Counted from the stretch's first letter, positions 1 to 11,700 are shown. The stretch: 64,000 bases of DNA from Sipunculus nudus (GCA_026874595.1 CM049314.1:16486729-16550728), one strand, 5' to 3'. Numbers and translations: made by a program. The notes: generated by a model from the sequence alone, not told the origin.

Positions 1-1619
1 AGATCAGTTTTGGAATCAACCTCCACGGAGGGTCACGGACTATAGCGACATTCTTGACATCGCATGGATAAATCCTCTACAGGCAATCCTAAGGCCGAAG
101 GCGGAAAAAGCCGATCTATTTAAATCTCTTTGTTAAAATGGCTGCGAACATGTGACTATGACGTTTTGATTTTGAAAATTCAGAATGAAATAAGCTAATT
201 TGGATATCCGATCGCCATATACCTATGCTTGCAGCATCGCATTTGTGAGCACTGGAATTGTTGCACATGCACGGACTATTTCCCGCTATGAAACCACATG
301 AATGAAACTACACTCGCATGCGCGTAGTGTACTATGAATCTCTGATTGGCTCTCTTTCTAGGGCTGCTGGGCGATCGCAGCTAATCGCATGGAAGCCCGG
401 TAGGTCGTCTTATGCAAATAAACTCTTTAGTCAAATATACACACAATGAAAATGCTAAAAATTGCGATAGGCACCTGTGTTATTTGTGGCCAATGCGGGG
501 TTATACCGCTATTCTAAGGGCTCCGAATCGTTTGATGCAAAAAAAAAAAAAAACATTCTAAAATGATGTTCATCAGTATATACCTACGTTTGATATATTT
601 GTTTATATTAGTTTGTTATTTTTCCTTGCATTTGTTTACATTTCTAAGGGGTAAACTTTTAATTAATTTGATATATATGATTAAATTCCCGACTGGTATA
701 GTTTCACCATATTTTACATATTGTGTTTTTTTTTAATGTGTTTCTGAGGTTTTTTTCGATGATTGACAAGAGATAGATCCTATCTTAAAGATGTTTTAAG
801 TGATATTTTAAAGAAAAAGACTGTCGCTTATTTTTCTTGATTTCTGAATGGGTGGCTCTGATGAACCCTGATATTGCTAACATGTGCGTTTGTAATTCGA
901 ATTGTATATTACATGGCTATTTTTATTTGCCTGAACTTTCCTTTACTTGTTGTTAGCTTTTTATTGCCACCGACCATATAACATACTTCAAAATTAATAG
1001 TTTAATTTGCAACAAGTGTCCTATACCGGTTATTATAAACTTTCAAGTTGTTTAAGTAAGAAAAATAGATTAATTGGTTTTACAAAAAATGTTTAAATGG
1101 ACTGATTAGTTTTACAAAAATGTTTAAATTGATAAAAGTTTAAAAAGAAAAAATCTTGATTTTTTAAAAGTTTTTCACTGGCCCATCAAGAAAATAATGA
1201 GGATATCCTGTCGATACTGAGAATACTTTATTTGCACTAATCATTGTAAAAGGGGAACATAAAGTTCCTATCTATTCATGTCATCATTTGCAAAATTTAT
1301 ATGGAAAAATGGCGGTTTTTATATCTTTAATGTTTGAATTATATTTATTTATTTTTATTTTTTTCCCTTCTCCTTCCCATCACTGTTCATTTCTTTGTTC
1401 GAGATACTTTTTATTAAATATGTAAGGCCTTATAATTAAGAAAGGGCTCACAACTTCAAGAAATTACACAATACTGACTAATTTCTGGTATGTACATGGC
1501 AAATATATAGAGAAATATTTATATCAAATATGATCAATATCAGATCAGAAGTTTTGATGATCTTGAAAGTTAAGAACTGGCTTTAAATGGAAAATTTAAT
1601 TTTTACCTAAATATTTAAA
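1..1619. other. AT-rich non-coding DNA
   Basis: No exon-like open frame is seen. The first 430 bases are less AT-rich and hold promoter-like words: an inverted CCAAT box (GATTGGCT near 353) and an octamer ATGCAAAT near 413. No transcript can be tied to them. The rest is A/T-rich sequence with poly(A) and poly(T) runs. Confidence 0.5.
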
Positions 1620-1804
1620 AGGAACGAAGTTGAGCGACCCAATTTTCGGTATGGTAGGGTTTTTTTGGGAGGACATCTTACCATATGCCGCATTTCGGAT
1701 TCATATGTCCAACGGTTACAAAAAATACCCTACTAACGGACGGACGCCCGGACGACGGACAACGGACATGGCTATAGCTCAGATGACTTTTAGTCAGCTG
1801 AGCT
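1620..1804 (-). mobile_element. Helentron-like element, 5' fragment (minus strand)
   Basis: Read on the minus strand, this starts with the same AGCTCAGCTGACT...CATCTGAGCTATAG head as the copies at 13471, 16917, 28851 and 58539. It is followed by a short GTCCGT-rich run and the conserved block that in other copies reads GATGTCCCCAAGATCTCC (here GATGTCCTCCC...). Similarity fades past about 1620. No matching 3' terminus (CCCTTGTTTT, or its complement on the plus strand) is seen, so this is a truncated or decayed copy, more diverged than the others. Confidence 0.7.
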
Positions 1805-1887
1805 CAACATATAATTATCCCTAGACTGAATGGGAAATTTTCAAAGCAAATAAATCACTCTGAACATAATATTAAGGACTTCATACT

Positions 1888-1893
1888 TTATTG
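1888..1893 (-). terminator. AATAAA poly(A) signal, minus strand
   Basis: TTTATT on the plus strand reads AATAAA on the minus strand, about 115 bases past the stop codon of the open frame that ends at 2008. That is the position expected for the 3' end of the minus-strand gene candidate. Confidence 0.45.
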
Positions 1894-2007
1894 GTGGTTC
1901 ACCAGAATGTTAATTACAAACATTATTTAGAATTACAAAATAACATGGATAATATACATCTGAAACTTGAAAGTACTATATCTACCAAGGGATTATTCTA
2001 CGCTTTT

Positions 2008-2247
2008 CTATGGTCCTTTATATATGTGCCATATCCCATCTGAAAATTGTTTTTTTCTTTTAACAAGAAATTCACCATTCATCAATTTAGGCTCCACTTT
2101 GACCTTTTTAAACTTCACATAAATAATCCTTCTTTCGCAAAAAAAGAGATTTTTGAAAGATAGAATAATTCCTGGTATCAATAAATCTTCCATAAAAAGA
2201 TTCGAAATATATGTCCGTAAAATCTGAGTTTCTGGTGCGACTTTCAC
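2008..2247 (-). CDS. Candidate terminal exon, unknown protein
   Basis: Open frame of about 79 codons ending in a stop. It follows a possible acceptor (TTGGAATAG, then GTGAAAGTC) that directly abuts an in-frame TAG, so any coding sequence must enter here or at the next AG (after AAACTCAG). The peptide has mixed charged and hydrophobic composition, with a lysine-rich region (FKKVKVEPK) and VKRKKQFSDGIWHIYK near its end, unlike a frame from simple repeat. I recognise no family. Start and splice phase are uncertain. Confidence 0.35.
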   Translation of the reverse strand: MKVAPETQILRTYISNLFMEDLLIPGIILSFKNLFFCERRIIYVKFKKVKVEPKLMNGEFLVKRKKQFSDGIWHIYKGP

Positions 2248-2764
2248 CTATTCCAACTTGTGCTACTATCCTTTGAATACATATAATGAGTGCATTAATG
2301 GAGTAAATTTTATATTGAACTCATCAATTGTTCAGAACATAAGATCCAGATCCATTGTTATTTTGCTTGCCTGGACATTCCCTGCAGTGTTCTCCAAAAT
2401 GTCAATATGTATGGGCTTGAATAGGAAGTTGGGTTGAGTTCTCTCCAGGGTTTTTTTTTTTTCATATGTGTTTTCCCATATATCTAAAGCAGAAAACTTT
2501 GTTTTAATATTTTTAAATATTTAACTTACAATAGGAACTTAAAAAAACTAACATTAAAAAAATATTATCAACTTTGAATATTACTCATTAAAAAAATCCA
2601 TTTTAATACTATTAAACGATGTGGACTTAATTTTCCCTGTTGTCTGTGGATCTAAAAAACCCACAAGCCATTGCATGCATACTATACAAAGACACATGAT
2701 ATCAGGTGTCAGATTTACTAGAATCTCTGCATGAACTGCTCTAAACCAAACTATTTTCAAAATA

Positions 2765-2941
2765 CAGTGGAACCCCGCCTTGCGACCACCCCGCAATTGC
2801 GACCATCCCCACAATTACGACCACTTTTCTTTGTCCCGCATATACGATTCACGTAACTTACAGTTTCACAAATACGACCACCTCCAAATTACGACCACTT
2901 TGGTCAGTCCCCAAGGTGGTCGTAATTGTGGGGTTCCACTG
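2765..2941. mobile_element. MITE with CAGTGGAACC termini, TA target duplication
   Basis: A 177-bp element with terminal inverted repeats: CAGTGGAACCCC at the left and GGGGTTCCACTG at the right. It is flanked by TA on both sides, the target preference of Tc1/mariner/pogo transposases. The interior repeats the TTACGACCACC motif in both orientations. It has no coding capacity. A decayed relative lies at about 25485-25645. Confidence 0.85.
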
Positions 2942-3444
2942 TATATTAATAATATAAAATAATTTAATTAGCATATTGATTTTTTTTATTATAGGGAACT
3001 TAATATGAAACTTCCTATTACTGTAGGTAAAAAAAAAAGAAAAGAAACTGAAACCCTAATGGAAAATTTTTTTTTAAATATGGTCATAATGTTACAAATT
3101 CTGAATAACAACCAGCCCAATATAGGTAATAACCTTAAAAAATGTGTAAATAATACATGATAAGGCATGATATATAGAGTAAAAAAGGCAACATGACAGC
3201 CTATATGTACATCTGCAAAAAAAAGTATTTACATATACTTCTATATACTTACAGTTACAGTGACATTGTTATTTGTATAAAAAAAATATTAAATTTTAAA
3301 ATTTACATGACAATTTTTAAAAATAACACTAACACTAAGTAATAGATAAACCGTGTGAAAATGTAACATTATTGATTCATTTAAAGAGCATGACGTGATT
3401 ATTCATGGTCATATGGCATAGTTTGTCAGTAATCCATGGCTCAC

Positions 3445-3539
3445 CATAGCAATTTATTTGCGTCTTGCAGGCCCTCCGACTTCGGACACCGAACATCCCG
3501 GAATACAAACCAGCGTCCTTGAGACCTTGACATAGCCAT
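3445..3539 (-). CDS. Candidate first coding exon, unknown protein
   Basis: On the minus strand an ATG at 3539 opens 31 codons plus two bases, ending at the donor CTATG|GTGAGCC (exon end 3445). The peptide starts MAMSRSQGRWFVFRDVRC and continues PKSEGLQDANKLL. It lies just downstream of a CpG-rich promoter-like block. An alternative upstream ATG at 3580 uses another frame that runs through the donor. I do not recognise the family. Confidence 0.4.
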
Positions 3540-3689
3540 TTTGGCTGACGACAATTCCGCAACTCGCTGCGCTTAACCATTTATCAAACACTGTAGAAAA
3601 AGCGTACTCCAGTAATATTGTATCCTCTGTGAAAATGAAGTCTATAGAACGTAGAAACTATAAAATTATGAACTTCTTAACGAAACTTA

Positions 3690-3830
3690 GTGTTCCACGT
3701 GCCGAAATATCCCCGCCTGACAGTCCCGCCCAGCAGACGACATGACTATAGTGCACTCCTTCTTATCACTACGCGGGTCCACACGCAGCGTGACGTCAAA
3801 GAGACCGCGGATTACGCTACACGAAATAGT
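3690..3830 (-). promoter_or_regulatory. CpG-rich promoter-like block
   Basis: A local rise in G+C and CpG inside AT-rich DNA, containing a CACGTG E-box (about 3697), a GC box CCCGCCC (about 3725) and a CRE-like TGACGTCA (about 3791). It lies 150-290 bases upstream of the minus-strand ATG at 3539, so it is assigned to that candidate gene. A plus-strand use cannot be excluded. Confidence 0.45.
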
Positions 3831-3899
3831 TCTTTCGTTGTAAGCAAATATGTCGTCAGACTGTGTGCACGTTATATTCATCAAATTGCTTGAAATTAC

Positions 3900-4335
3900 A
3901 CAGTATAAACAAACGGTCAAGATATAAAACTGACATTTTGAAGATTAGTTAAGGGTTTCCTGAAAATATGAGATATATTAAAACCTGATATTCAATTTAA
4001 GTTGTTCTTATTAAGTTAAATAAATATAAGATTCATTTAAAATAAAAATATAAACTAAAAATTAAATTATTTTATTAATATTTATAATATTTATTTATCT
4101 GATTATTTATTATTAATATGATATTTTTTAATACTATGAATATATTATTTTCATTATAACTATCATTAGGCCTCTTATTGCAATATTTAGTTATCAAAAT
4201 TAAAATTGATCATAAAATCAGAAATAATATATTAATGACATTATATTAAGATATCATAATGTAATATAAATAATTATTGTAATTCAAATGATAATTATAA
4301 TGAAAAAATAATATTAATAGCATTAAAAAATAGAA
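3900..4335. other. Very AT-rich spacer
   Basis: Almost pure A/T with repeated TAATATTAAT and TTTATAATATT words. No exon signals. The last part resembles the AT-rich segment of the satellite unit that follows. Confidence 0.5.
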
Positions 4336-7300
4336 TATTTGAATACATATTCAATAATATAAATAAGAAATAAATTATTTTATTAATATTTTATAATATT
4401 TATTTATCTGATTATATTCATAATATTCATCATGTTACCATAGTTTCCTATATGTTACTATGAGGTCTTACTCCTAGCTGTGTTTTTCCTAGAGGCATTG
4501 AAAATTAACTATAATACCTCAAATATATTACTAATTAATTTCCTATATTTTACTGTAACCCCTATAGGTTACTATAGATGTATATAGTAAACTATAGGAT
4601 ATTTTGGCTGGGTAAATACGGACTTTATATGGTTATTATCCAGAAACGTGATGTTTATATGGGTATTACATCGACAATCCTGGAGGGACCCTTGTGACTT
4701 AACCCACCTTTCTCCCTCGACCTAATCTTATTTCAGAAGTAAATCCTGCGATGAGTTTAAATAGACAAATACATGAAAATACGTCACGTAGAACAATTTC
4801 GCAGTTTAATAATTACTTTTCAAAGATTTAATAATATATTATTGTTGTTTATTTTATGTAACCAAACAAACATGCCACGTGGGGCCCGCCATGGGCCCAC
4901 ATGGGGAACAATGCAGGACAAACTGGACAATGTCCCCATGGGCCCCATGTGGGCACTACCTACATGCACTAGTACTGTTCTATATTATGTTATATAAATG
5001 ATAGTTATTTTAATATAAACTATAGCTTTACTTTATGCTTACATAAAATGATATTAAAGGAAACTACAAACTAATATATGCTTTGAAACTTGACAAAAAT
5101 ACTCCACGTTACTAAAGTTTCTTATATTTGACTATAGACTCCTGCAGTTAATTAAGAATTTTCTTTAGGTATTGAAAATTGACTATAATATTCATCATGT
5201 TACCATAGTTTCCTATATGTTACTATGGGGTCCTATTCCAAGCTGTGATTTTCCTGGAGGCACTGAAAATTGACTATAATACCCCAAATACTACTTCGTT
5301 TCCTATATTTTTCTGTAACCCCTATAGGTCACTATACATGTAAATAGTAAACTATAGGATATTTTGGCTGGGTAAATACGGACTTTATATGTTTATTATC
5401 CAGAAAAGTGATGTTTATACTGATATTACATAGGCTAGCCTGGAGGGACCCTTGTGAATTAGCCCGCGTGGCTCCCTGAACCTAATCTCAGTTCAGAAGT
5501 AAATCTTGTGATGAGTTTAAATAGATAAAAAAACATGAAAATACGTCACGTAGAACAATTTCGCAGTTAATTAATTACTTCTCAAAGATTTAATAAAATA
5601 TCATTGTTTTTATTTTTTTGTAACAAATACGAACATGCCACATGGGACCCGCCATGGGCCCACATGTGGAATAATGCAGTGCAATCTGGACAATGCCCTC
5701 ATTGGCCCCATGTGGGCACTACCTGTGTCCGCCCATATTCAATAATATGAATTAGAAATTATTTATTAATATTTTATAACAAAAAATTACTTATCTGATT
5801 ATTTTCTAATAATATTCTAAATTATGTTATATAAAAGGATATTAATGGAAACTACAAACTAATATATGCTTTGAAAATTGACAATAAATACTTCAAGTGA
5901 CAAAAGTTTCCTTTTATGTGACTACAGACTCCTGCAGTTAATTAAGATTTTTCTATAGATATTGAAAATTGACTATAATACTCACCATGTTACCATAGTT
6001 TCCTGTATGTTACTATGGGGTTCTATTGCTAGGTGTGATTTTCCTAGAGGCATTGAAAATCGACTATAATACCCCAAATATTACTAATTAGCTTCCTATA
6101 TTTTTATATAACCCCTATAGGTTACTATACATGTAAATAGTAAACTAAAGGAAATTTTGGCTGGGTAAATACGGATTTGATATGGTTATTATCCAGAAAA
6201 GTGATGTTTATACTTGTATTTCATGGGCTAGCCTGGCGGGACCCTTGTGACTTAACCCACTTTGCTCCCTCGACCTAATTTCAGTTCAGAAGTAAATCTT
6301 CTAATGAGTTTAAATAGACAAAACATGAAAATACGTCACGGAGAACAATTTCGCAGTTAATTGATTACTTCTCAAAGATTTAATAATAGATCATTGTTTT
6401 TTATTTTTTTGTAACAAATACGAACATGCCGCATGGGACCCGCCATGGGCCCACATGTGGAACAATGCAGGACAATCTGGACAATGCCCTCATGGGCCCC
6501 ATGAGGGCACTACCTGTGTCCGCCCATAATCAATAATATGAATTAGAAATAAATTATTTTATTGATATTTTATAACAAAAAAATTATTTATCTGATTATT
6601 TTCTAGTAATATTCTAAATTATGTTACATAAAATGATATTAAAGGAAACTACAAACTAATATATGCTTTGAAAATTGATAAAAAATACTCCACATTACTA
6701 AATTTTCCTTTCTGTGACTACAGACTCCTACATTTAATTAAGATTTTTCTATAGGTATTGAAAATTGACTATAATATTCATCATGTTACCTTAGTTTCCC
6801 ATATGTTACTATGGGGTCCTATTGCTAGCTGTGATTTTCCTAGAGGCATTGAAAATTGACTATAATGCCCCAAATACTACTAATTAGTTTCCTATATTTT
6901 TATATAAACCCCTATAGGTTAATATACATGTAAATAGTAAACTACAGGATATTTTGGCTGGGTAAATACAGACATTATATGGTTATTTTCCAGAAACGTG
7001 ATGTTTATACTGGTATTACATGGGCTAGCCTGGCAGGACCCTTGTGACTTAACCACGTGGCTCCTACGACCAAATCTCAGTTCAGAAGTAAATCATATGA
7101 TGAGTTTAAATAGACAAAAACATGAAAATACGTCACGTAGAACAATTTCGCAGTTTATTAATTACATCTCAAAGATTTAATAATATATCATTGTTTTTTT
7201 ATTTTATGTTACAAATACGAACATGCCACATGGGATCCGCCATGGGTCCACATGTGGAACAATGTTGGACAATCTGGACAATGCCCTCATGGGCCCCATG

Positions 7301-7380
7301 TGGGCACTACCTGTGTCCGCCCATGCCCATGTCTGCCCATGTGAAGCCCATATATGCCCACGTGGGCCCCTCGTATACGT
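4336..7380. repeat. Satellite array, about 0.78-kb unit, nearly four copies
   Basis: The landmark AATATTCATCATGTTACC (or close variants) starts at 4422, 5187, 5967 and 6773, giving units of about 765, 780 and 806 bp. A second landmark, CATGAAAATACGTCACG, recurs at 4773, 5536, 6325 and 7122. The last unit diverges after about 7340. Each unit carries an AT-rich half and a GC-rich segment with GGGCCCACATG and CATGGGCCCCATGTGGGC, which are complementary and could form a hairpin. Open frames at 4773 and 7122 come from this repeat and are not genes. Confidence 0.9.
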
Positions 7381-8160
7381 GCTATCAGGGATGGGTTCAA
7401 AGACTGTTAGTTTAATGTTTCTTTACAGTTTGCAACAATAACGGGGATTGTTTTAAGTTTTCAATCAAAGGTTTTTGTGAATTTGTTTGTTCTAATCTCC
7501 TGCCTGTATAAATATTTTCGGTAAGGTACAAAGCAGGTAATCACGTAGCCAGGCCATGAAAAACGTCTAGCGATATTTCGAGAGCTCGAACTACAGCGAG
7601 CAGTCCGATATTGACGCATTTTACAGGATGGACCAAAGTATATCAGCTCTTCAGTCACAAGCTGGTTAACAATGCTCCATTACGGAATTCTTTGGGAGCA
7701 GACTCGGATGAAAGAGTAACGGCAAAAGGAGAACCATGGAGAATTTTATAATTTTACCGTATATGTTATACATGTGTATCTTTTTAAATTTGTACACGCT
7801 ATATTTTTCTGTAGTTATTTGTAAATTGTTCTTTCTATGTGAATAAAGTAATAAAATTTTTACACATTTTAAAATGTTTTAATATGACTAGCTAAAGACG
7901 AGCCTTATAAATGCCCGATTTAAACTACCCTGTCCATCTCATTTGGAACCCCCCCCCCCCCCCCCCCGATCAACCGGCACCCTCGCTTACCGCCAGGAAA
8001 TTTCCCGGTCCCAAGGTTGGCGAATGAAAGAGGTTAGACTGTACTCGACTTTATATACAGCGCGACTCGGTATAGGGCACGATCATAAAGTTTTTAGCCG
8101 ATGAATGAAGGCACTTGAAGTATACCAGAGAATACACTCTTGCAGGTAAAGATTATCTAT
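7381..8160. other. Non-coding DNA with a possible 3' exon and a poly(C) run
   Basis: A weak plus-strand candidate exon follows CGCATTTTACAG at about 7626. One frame reads GPKYISSSVTSWL and runs to a stop near 7720, with AATAAAGTAATAAAA near 7840. Nothing upstream supports a gene, so it is left as a note. A poly(C) run (about 7951-7967) precedes a short CpG-richer stretch with no recognisable content. Confidence 0.3.
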
Positions 8161-8164
8161 TTTT

Positions 8165-8455
8165 TTATGGACAAAAGAATTAACATTTTGGAGTTTACCC
8201 TTTGCACAACAGGCAACCAATGCAAAGAATTAAAAGTTGGTGTAATATGATCTGTTTTCGAAGCACCAGTAATAATTCTTGTAGCAGCATCCTGCATACT
8301 TAGATTCGATTTATTAACGATGAGAGAATTCGACACAATAGTGCATTATAATAATTTAAGTTTGAAGTAATAAAAGAATGAACTAATTGCTCCAAACAAT
8401 CTCTGTCCTCAAACTTTTTTATTCTATTGATATTACGAATATTTAGGGCCCAATG
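8165..8455 (-). pseudogene. LINE reverse transcriptase fragment, minus strand
   Basis: The minus strand encodes a frame-shifted piece of the region after the catalytic core of a CR1/L2-like reverse transcriptase: LNIRNINRIKKF, EQLVHSFITSNLNYYNALL, then in another frame AATRIITGASKTDHITP and LHWLPVVQRVN. The same blocks occur in the better preserved plus-strand copy at 8892-9908 (HLRNIARIKGFL, LIHAFISSRIDCSNSLLCG, LHWLPVRQRIDF). The open frames break several times, so it is a dead fragment. Confidence 0.8.
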
Positions 8456-8891
8456 TACGAAGCCTTGCAGACTGCCAACACAAGGGCTTCCACTGATGCA
8501 TGTGAATAAATATATCACCAATATGTCTTACTGTCGATGATTGTGTAATTAGATGAGAGCGAATGTGATATATGGGTGAACCAATTTCTCTTAGCAAATG
8601 TTAAAAATTGTGTTATTTGTATGGCTTCCGTTTTATGATCAGTATGGCCTGATGCAATATATGTTCATCAACCAGAAGGATCTGGCGCTCAGAGTGGTAA
8701 AAATCGTGCTTTTTGTGTGGCTCTCATGTTACAGGACGCTAATTTTAAAATTTCTGTTTCCATGGAAACCAGCAGGACCTGACCATGGACGGGTCTATGG
8801 TTACGATTTAGTGACCGGCTATACAAGAGCTAGTGGGGATCGGATGGACGCGGCCCATCGCTACAGCCAAGCATGACTGAAGTCAACTGAG
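8456..8891. other. Unassigned sequence between LINE fragments
   Basis: An open frame at 8598-8876 shows no recognisable domain and contains an internal near-duplication (MLKIVLFVWL / VVKIVLFVWLS). It may be decayed repeat. Its 3' part abuts the LINE frame that starts at 8892. Confidence 0.3.
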
Positions 8892-9908
8892 TTGTGCAGT
8901 CAAAGTCAGCGTATTAGTGTAGTAGGTCATAAGTCTTCTCCAACTGAGATTACCTACGGTGTTCCACAAGGTTCTGTGCTGGGGCCTCTGTTTTTTTTTA
9001 CAATTTACACATTACCACTTGGTGAATTAGTACGACAGCATGGAATGAATTATCATTTTTATGCTGATGACATTTAAATTTATGTATCATTTAAACCAGA
9101 ATCAAAGGTTCCTATTTCTACCATTGAAACATGCTTGCATGACAAAGGTGTTTGGATGTGTCAGAATCTGCTTAAACTCAATGTTGATAAAACTGAGGTT
9201 CTGATTATCGGTACAAACCAGCAGAGGTCAAAAATCCAGTTGAAAACTCTTAACATATTTGACTCTGTAGTTGTGCCAACAAACAGTGCTAGAAACCTTG
9301 GGGTAGTGTTTGACCAAGGGCTTTGCCTTGACAAGCATATAAATAATATTTGTAGTTTGGCTTTTTACCACCTGCGTAATATAGCTAGGATAAAGGGTTT
9401 CCTAACTCAAGATTCACTAATAACATTAATTCATGCGTTCATCAGTTCAAGGATCGACTGTTCCAACTCTTTGCTCTGTGGTCTTCCTAGCAAGTTACTG
9501 GACCGGCTACAGAGAGTGCAGAATGCAGCTGCTAGGCTTGTAACTGGTGCGAAGAAGCGCGACCACATTACACCAATACTTAAAGAACTCCATTGGCTCC
9601 CGGTGCGACAGCGCATTGATTTTAAAATTTTATTATTAGTATATAAAGCCATAAATGGTCAATCGCCTATTAACATTAGGAACCTCTTAACTTTTTATGT
9701 TCCAGTCAGGCAGCTTAGGTCATCTGACCAAGGGTTTTTAGTGATCCCTAAAGCACGAAGTGAGATGTGTCGTTCGAGAGCTTTCTCAGCTGTGGCACCA
9801 AGGTTGTTGAATGAACTTCCGCACTCAATCAGAGCTTCACCATCTTTAGCTTTTTTTAAAAGAAATCTTAAAACTTACCTTTTTATATTAGCTTTTGGTA
9901 GTTCTTAG
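8892..9908 (+). pseudogene. CR1/L2-like LINE ORF2 3' part, one nonsense codon in view
   Basis: The 5'-truncated reverse transcriptase starts near the conserved [11 protein letters not shown] motif (about 8960) and reaches the catalytic FYADD box (about 9057). A TAA follows at 9075-9077 where relatives have a glutamine codon, so one C-to-T change explains it. The frame then continues uninterrupted for 277 codons through NLLKLNVDKTEVLIIG, HINNICSLAFYHLRNIARI, LHWLPVRQRIDFKILLL and the C-terminal PHSIRASPSLAFFK block to a stop at 9906-9908. The endonuclease and ORF1 are missing. The copy is dead but comparatively young. Confidence 0.88.
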
Positions 9909-10070
9909 AAATTAAGGTTTTCTTTTAGGAATCTTTGCTTTAGTAGGCATCTACATTTTATGTTTTAGTAAAACTGTGCTTTGTGTCTTGTAAAGCGCTT
10001 TTGATAACTATTTTGTTGAATTAGCGCTATATAAATTAAATATATTATATTATTATTATTAAAAAAAGAC
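9909..10070 (+). mobile_element. LINE 3' UTR and tail
   Basis: It follows the stop of the LINE frame. The sequence contains AAAGCGCTTTTGATAAC and TTAGCGCTATATAAATT, then ends in a TATTATTATTATT microsatellite. This GCGCTATATAAAT plus short-repeat tail is what I know from CR1/L2-group elements, which use no poly(A) tail. It marks the 3' terminus of the element. Confidence 0.8.
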
Positions 10071-10084
10071 TAATTCCCACAAGA

Positions 10085-10530
10085 ATCGTCAAGTCACGTC
10101 GTTTTGCCAACGTGCATGGTGCTGATCAAATAACATCGTTTTCCCACGTGACCCTGACTAAAATTATATTTTTTTGACCTGACGCTGACTAAAATTATAT
10201 CGTTTTGCTGACCTGACGCTGACTAAAATTCTATCATTTTTCTTACCCGACGCCGACAAAAATCATATAATTTTGCTGACCTGTTGTCGACTTAAGTCAT
10301 ATCGTTTGCTGACCTGACGCCGTTTAATATCATATCGTTCTGCCAACATAAAGCAGACAAAAACATGTGGTTTTGGCGAGGAAATGCCAACAAGTTGTTT
10401 GCCGAGGTGATACCGACCAAAAGCACGCCGTTTTGCCGAGGTGATGCCAACCCGTGGTTTAGTGCCGAGGTAATGCCGAGGTGATGCACATGGTTTTGCT
10501 GAGGTGGTGCCGACCAAAGCACGTCGCTAC
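10085..10530. repeat. Minisatellite, about 43-bp degenerate unit
   Basis: Units contain GCTGACCTGACGCTGACTAA and ATATCGTTTTGC in the first half. They drift to TTTTGCCGAGGTGATGCC and CGACCAAAAGCACG in the second half. About ten units. The minus-strand open frames at 10263-10522 are translations of this repeat. Confidence 0.8.
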
Positions 10531-11640
10531 CTATGTTACAGATAATTTATTTCTCATGTTATATTGGCATGTCACGAGTACAAAAGAGAAAATGAAACAA
10601 TTAATAGGCCTATAGTTGGTGATGATGCAATAAGTCGAAAAGACCATAATTATGGCCCAGAAATACACAAATGACGGATGATCTCCTTCACATGAGGTCA
10701 GCCACTCTACTTCTCACCACGTCTAAAATAGATTGTTGAACATTAAATTATGTTGATCCTGTAGTGTGGTGTTTTGTAAATTAATAATCTTAGTATTGTT
10801 TTATGCATCAATAAAGAAAAATATTTGATTAATTAAGCCCATATACCTCCGAGTTGAACACATAAATTGTCTCCATTACCTTTTTATTTTAATTGGTGAC
10901 CCCCCCCCCCCCTCCAAACACACGATCCATCTCGTTTACCGATATACAGCCGATCAAGATTCATAAACGGAGACCCACGGATATCTGAGACAACTTTAAT
11001 CTGAAGGGCAATTTATTCGACCTCTCTCTCATGGTTTTCTCCGCCTATTAGTGCATATGATCAAACATACACTAATAGTATAAACCTTACAGCAAACGTA
11101 GAGAAAAACAAGCGTAAACTGATAAACATAGCCACAGATTAAATAATCTTGTTTTTTAAATTGCCAATGGCAGCAGACAACTGCTTCATCTGCCTCCAAC
11201 TGCATCATTCACAGCTCAGACTAGTGCTGCCATCTATGGCATGGCCATGAAACTAATTAGAGTTTGCTTGTAACTAATGCATATTTTTGGCATTTTTTTC
11301 CGCGACCACCTCTTAGCCTTCGGTCCTGAAAGATCCACCGCATGATCAATTATCACTGCAATTCAGACCAATCAATACTGTACTGTTTATGACTAAGCTA
11401 CAATCATGTCTGTAAACAAACCACAACTGAAACCACAAATTTCCATCCTCGAATGACATTTGTATCCTTGACCTTCATAAAATAGAATATACAAAATGCA
11501 GTTAATGTTAGAAGCGAAATATTTAATTTTGCATTTATGCGTGTCAGTTATCTGTATGAACGAAATGAGATGACAGATAATAAGTTCCATAAAAGGTAAT
11601 TCTATCATATAGTAAAAATATGTCTATGATAAAATTATCT
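10531..11640. other. Upstream region of GRTP1, no gene seen
   Basis: AT-rich with a short poly(C) run (about 10902) and no exon-like frame on either strand. The minus-strand frame at 11393-11608 has no supporting signals. Confidence 0.4.
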
Positions 11641-11700
11641 GAAAATGTCGAGTGAAAAATCCGTTTTCCGTCGCTCGTCCTTCAACTCATTCGGATGAGC
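11641..11700 (+). promoter_or_regulatory. GRTP1: GRTP1 5' UTR and proximal promoter (candidate)
   Basis: A CpG-containing, pyrimidine-rich stretch (TTTTCCGTCGCTCGTCC) lies immediately before the candidate start codon. No TATA box is evident. The start context GAGCATGG has G at +4 and a purine (G) at -3. The assignment depends on exon 1 being correct. Confidence 0.4.

Larger units (their letters stand above)
1870..3830 (-). other. Unrecognised minus-strand gene candidate
   Basis: Several signals line up on the minus strand: a CpG-rich promoter-like block (3690-3830), a first coding exon with a good donor (3539-3445), a possible middle exon beginning after TCTGCTTTAG at about 2483, a last-exon-like open frame (about 2247-2008) and an AATAAA signal at 1893-1888. 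The exons do not join in frame as I read them: the first leaves two bases (TG) and the middle one is broken by a run of A. Either an exon is missing from my reading or the locus is a pseudogene. I do not recognise the protein. A MITE sits in the presumed intron at 2765-2941. Confidence 0.4.

Noticed and set aside
4773-7441. Frames with MKIRHVEQFRSL starts
   Set aside because: They recur with the satellite unit and are disrupted in the middle copies; no sign of selection on protein.
10263-10522. Minus-strand frames with repeated GITSA motifs
   Set aside because: Translated 43-bp minisatellite.
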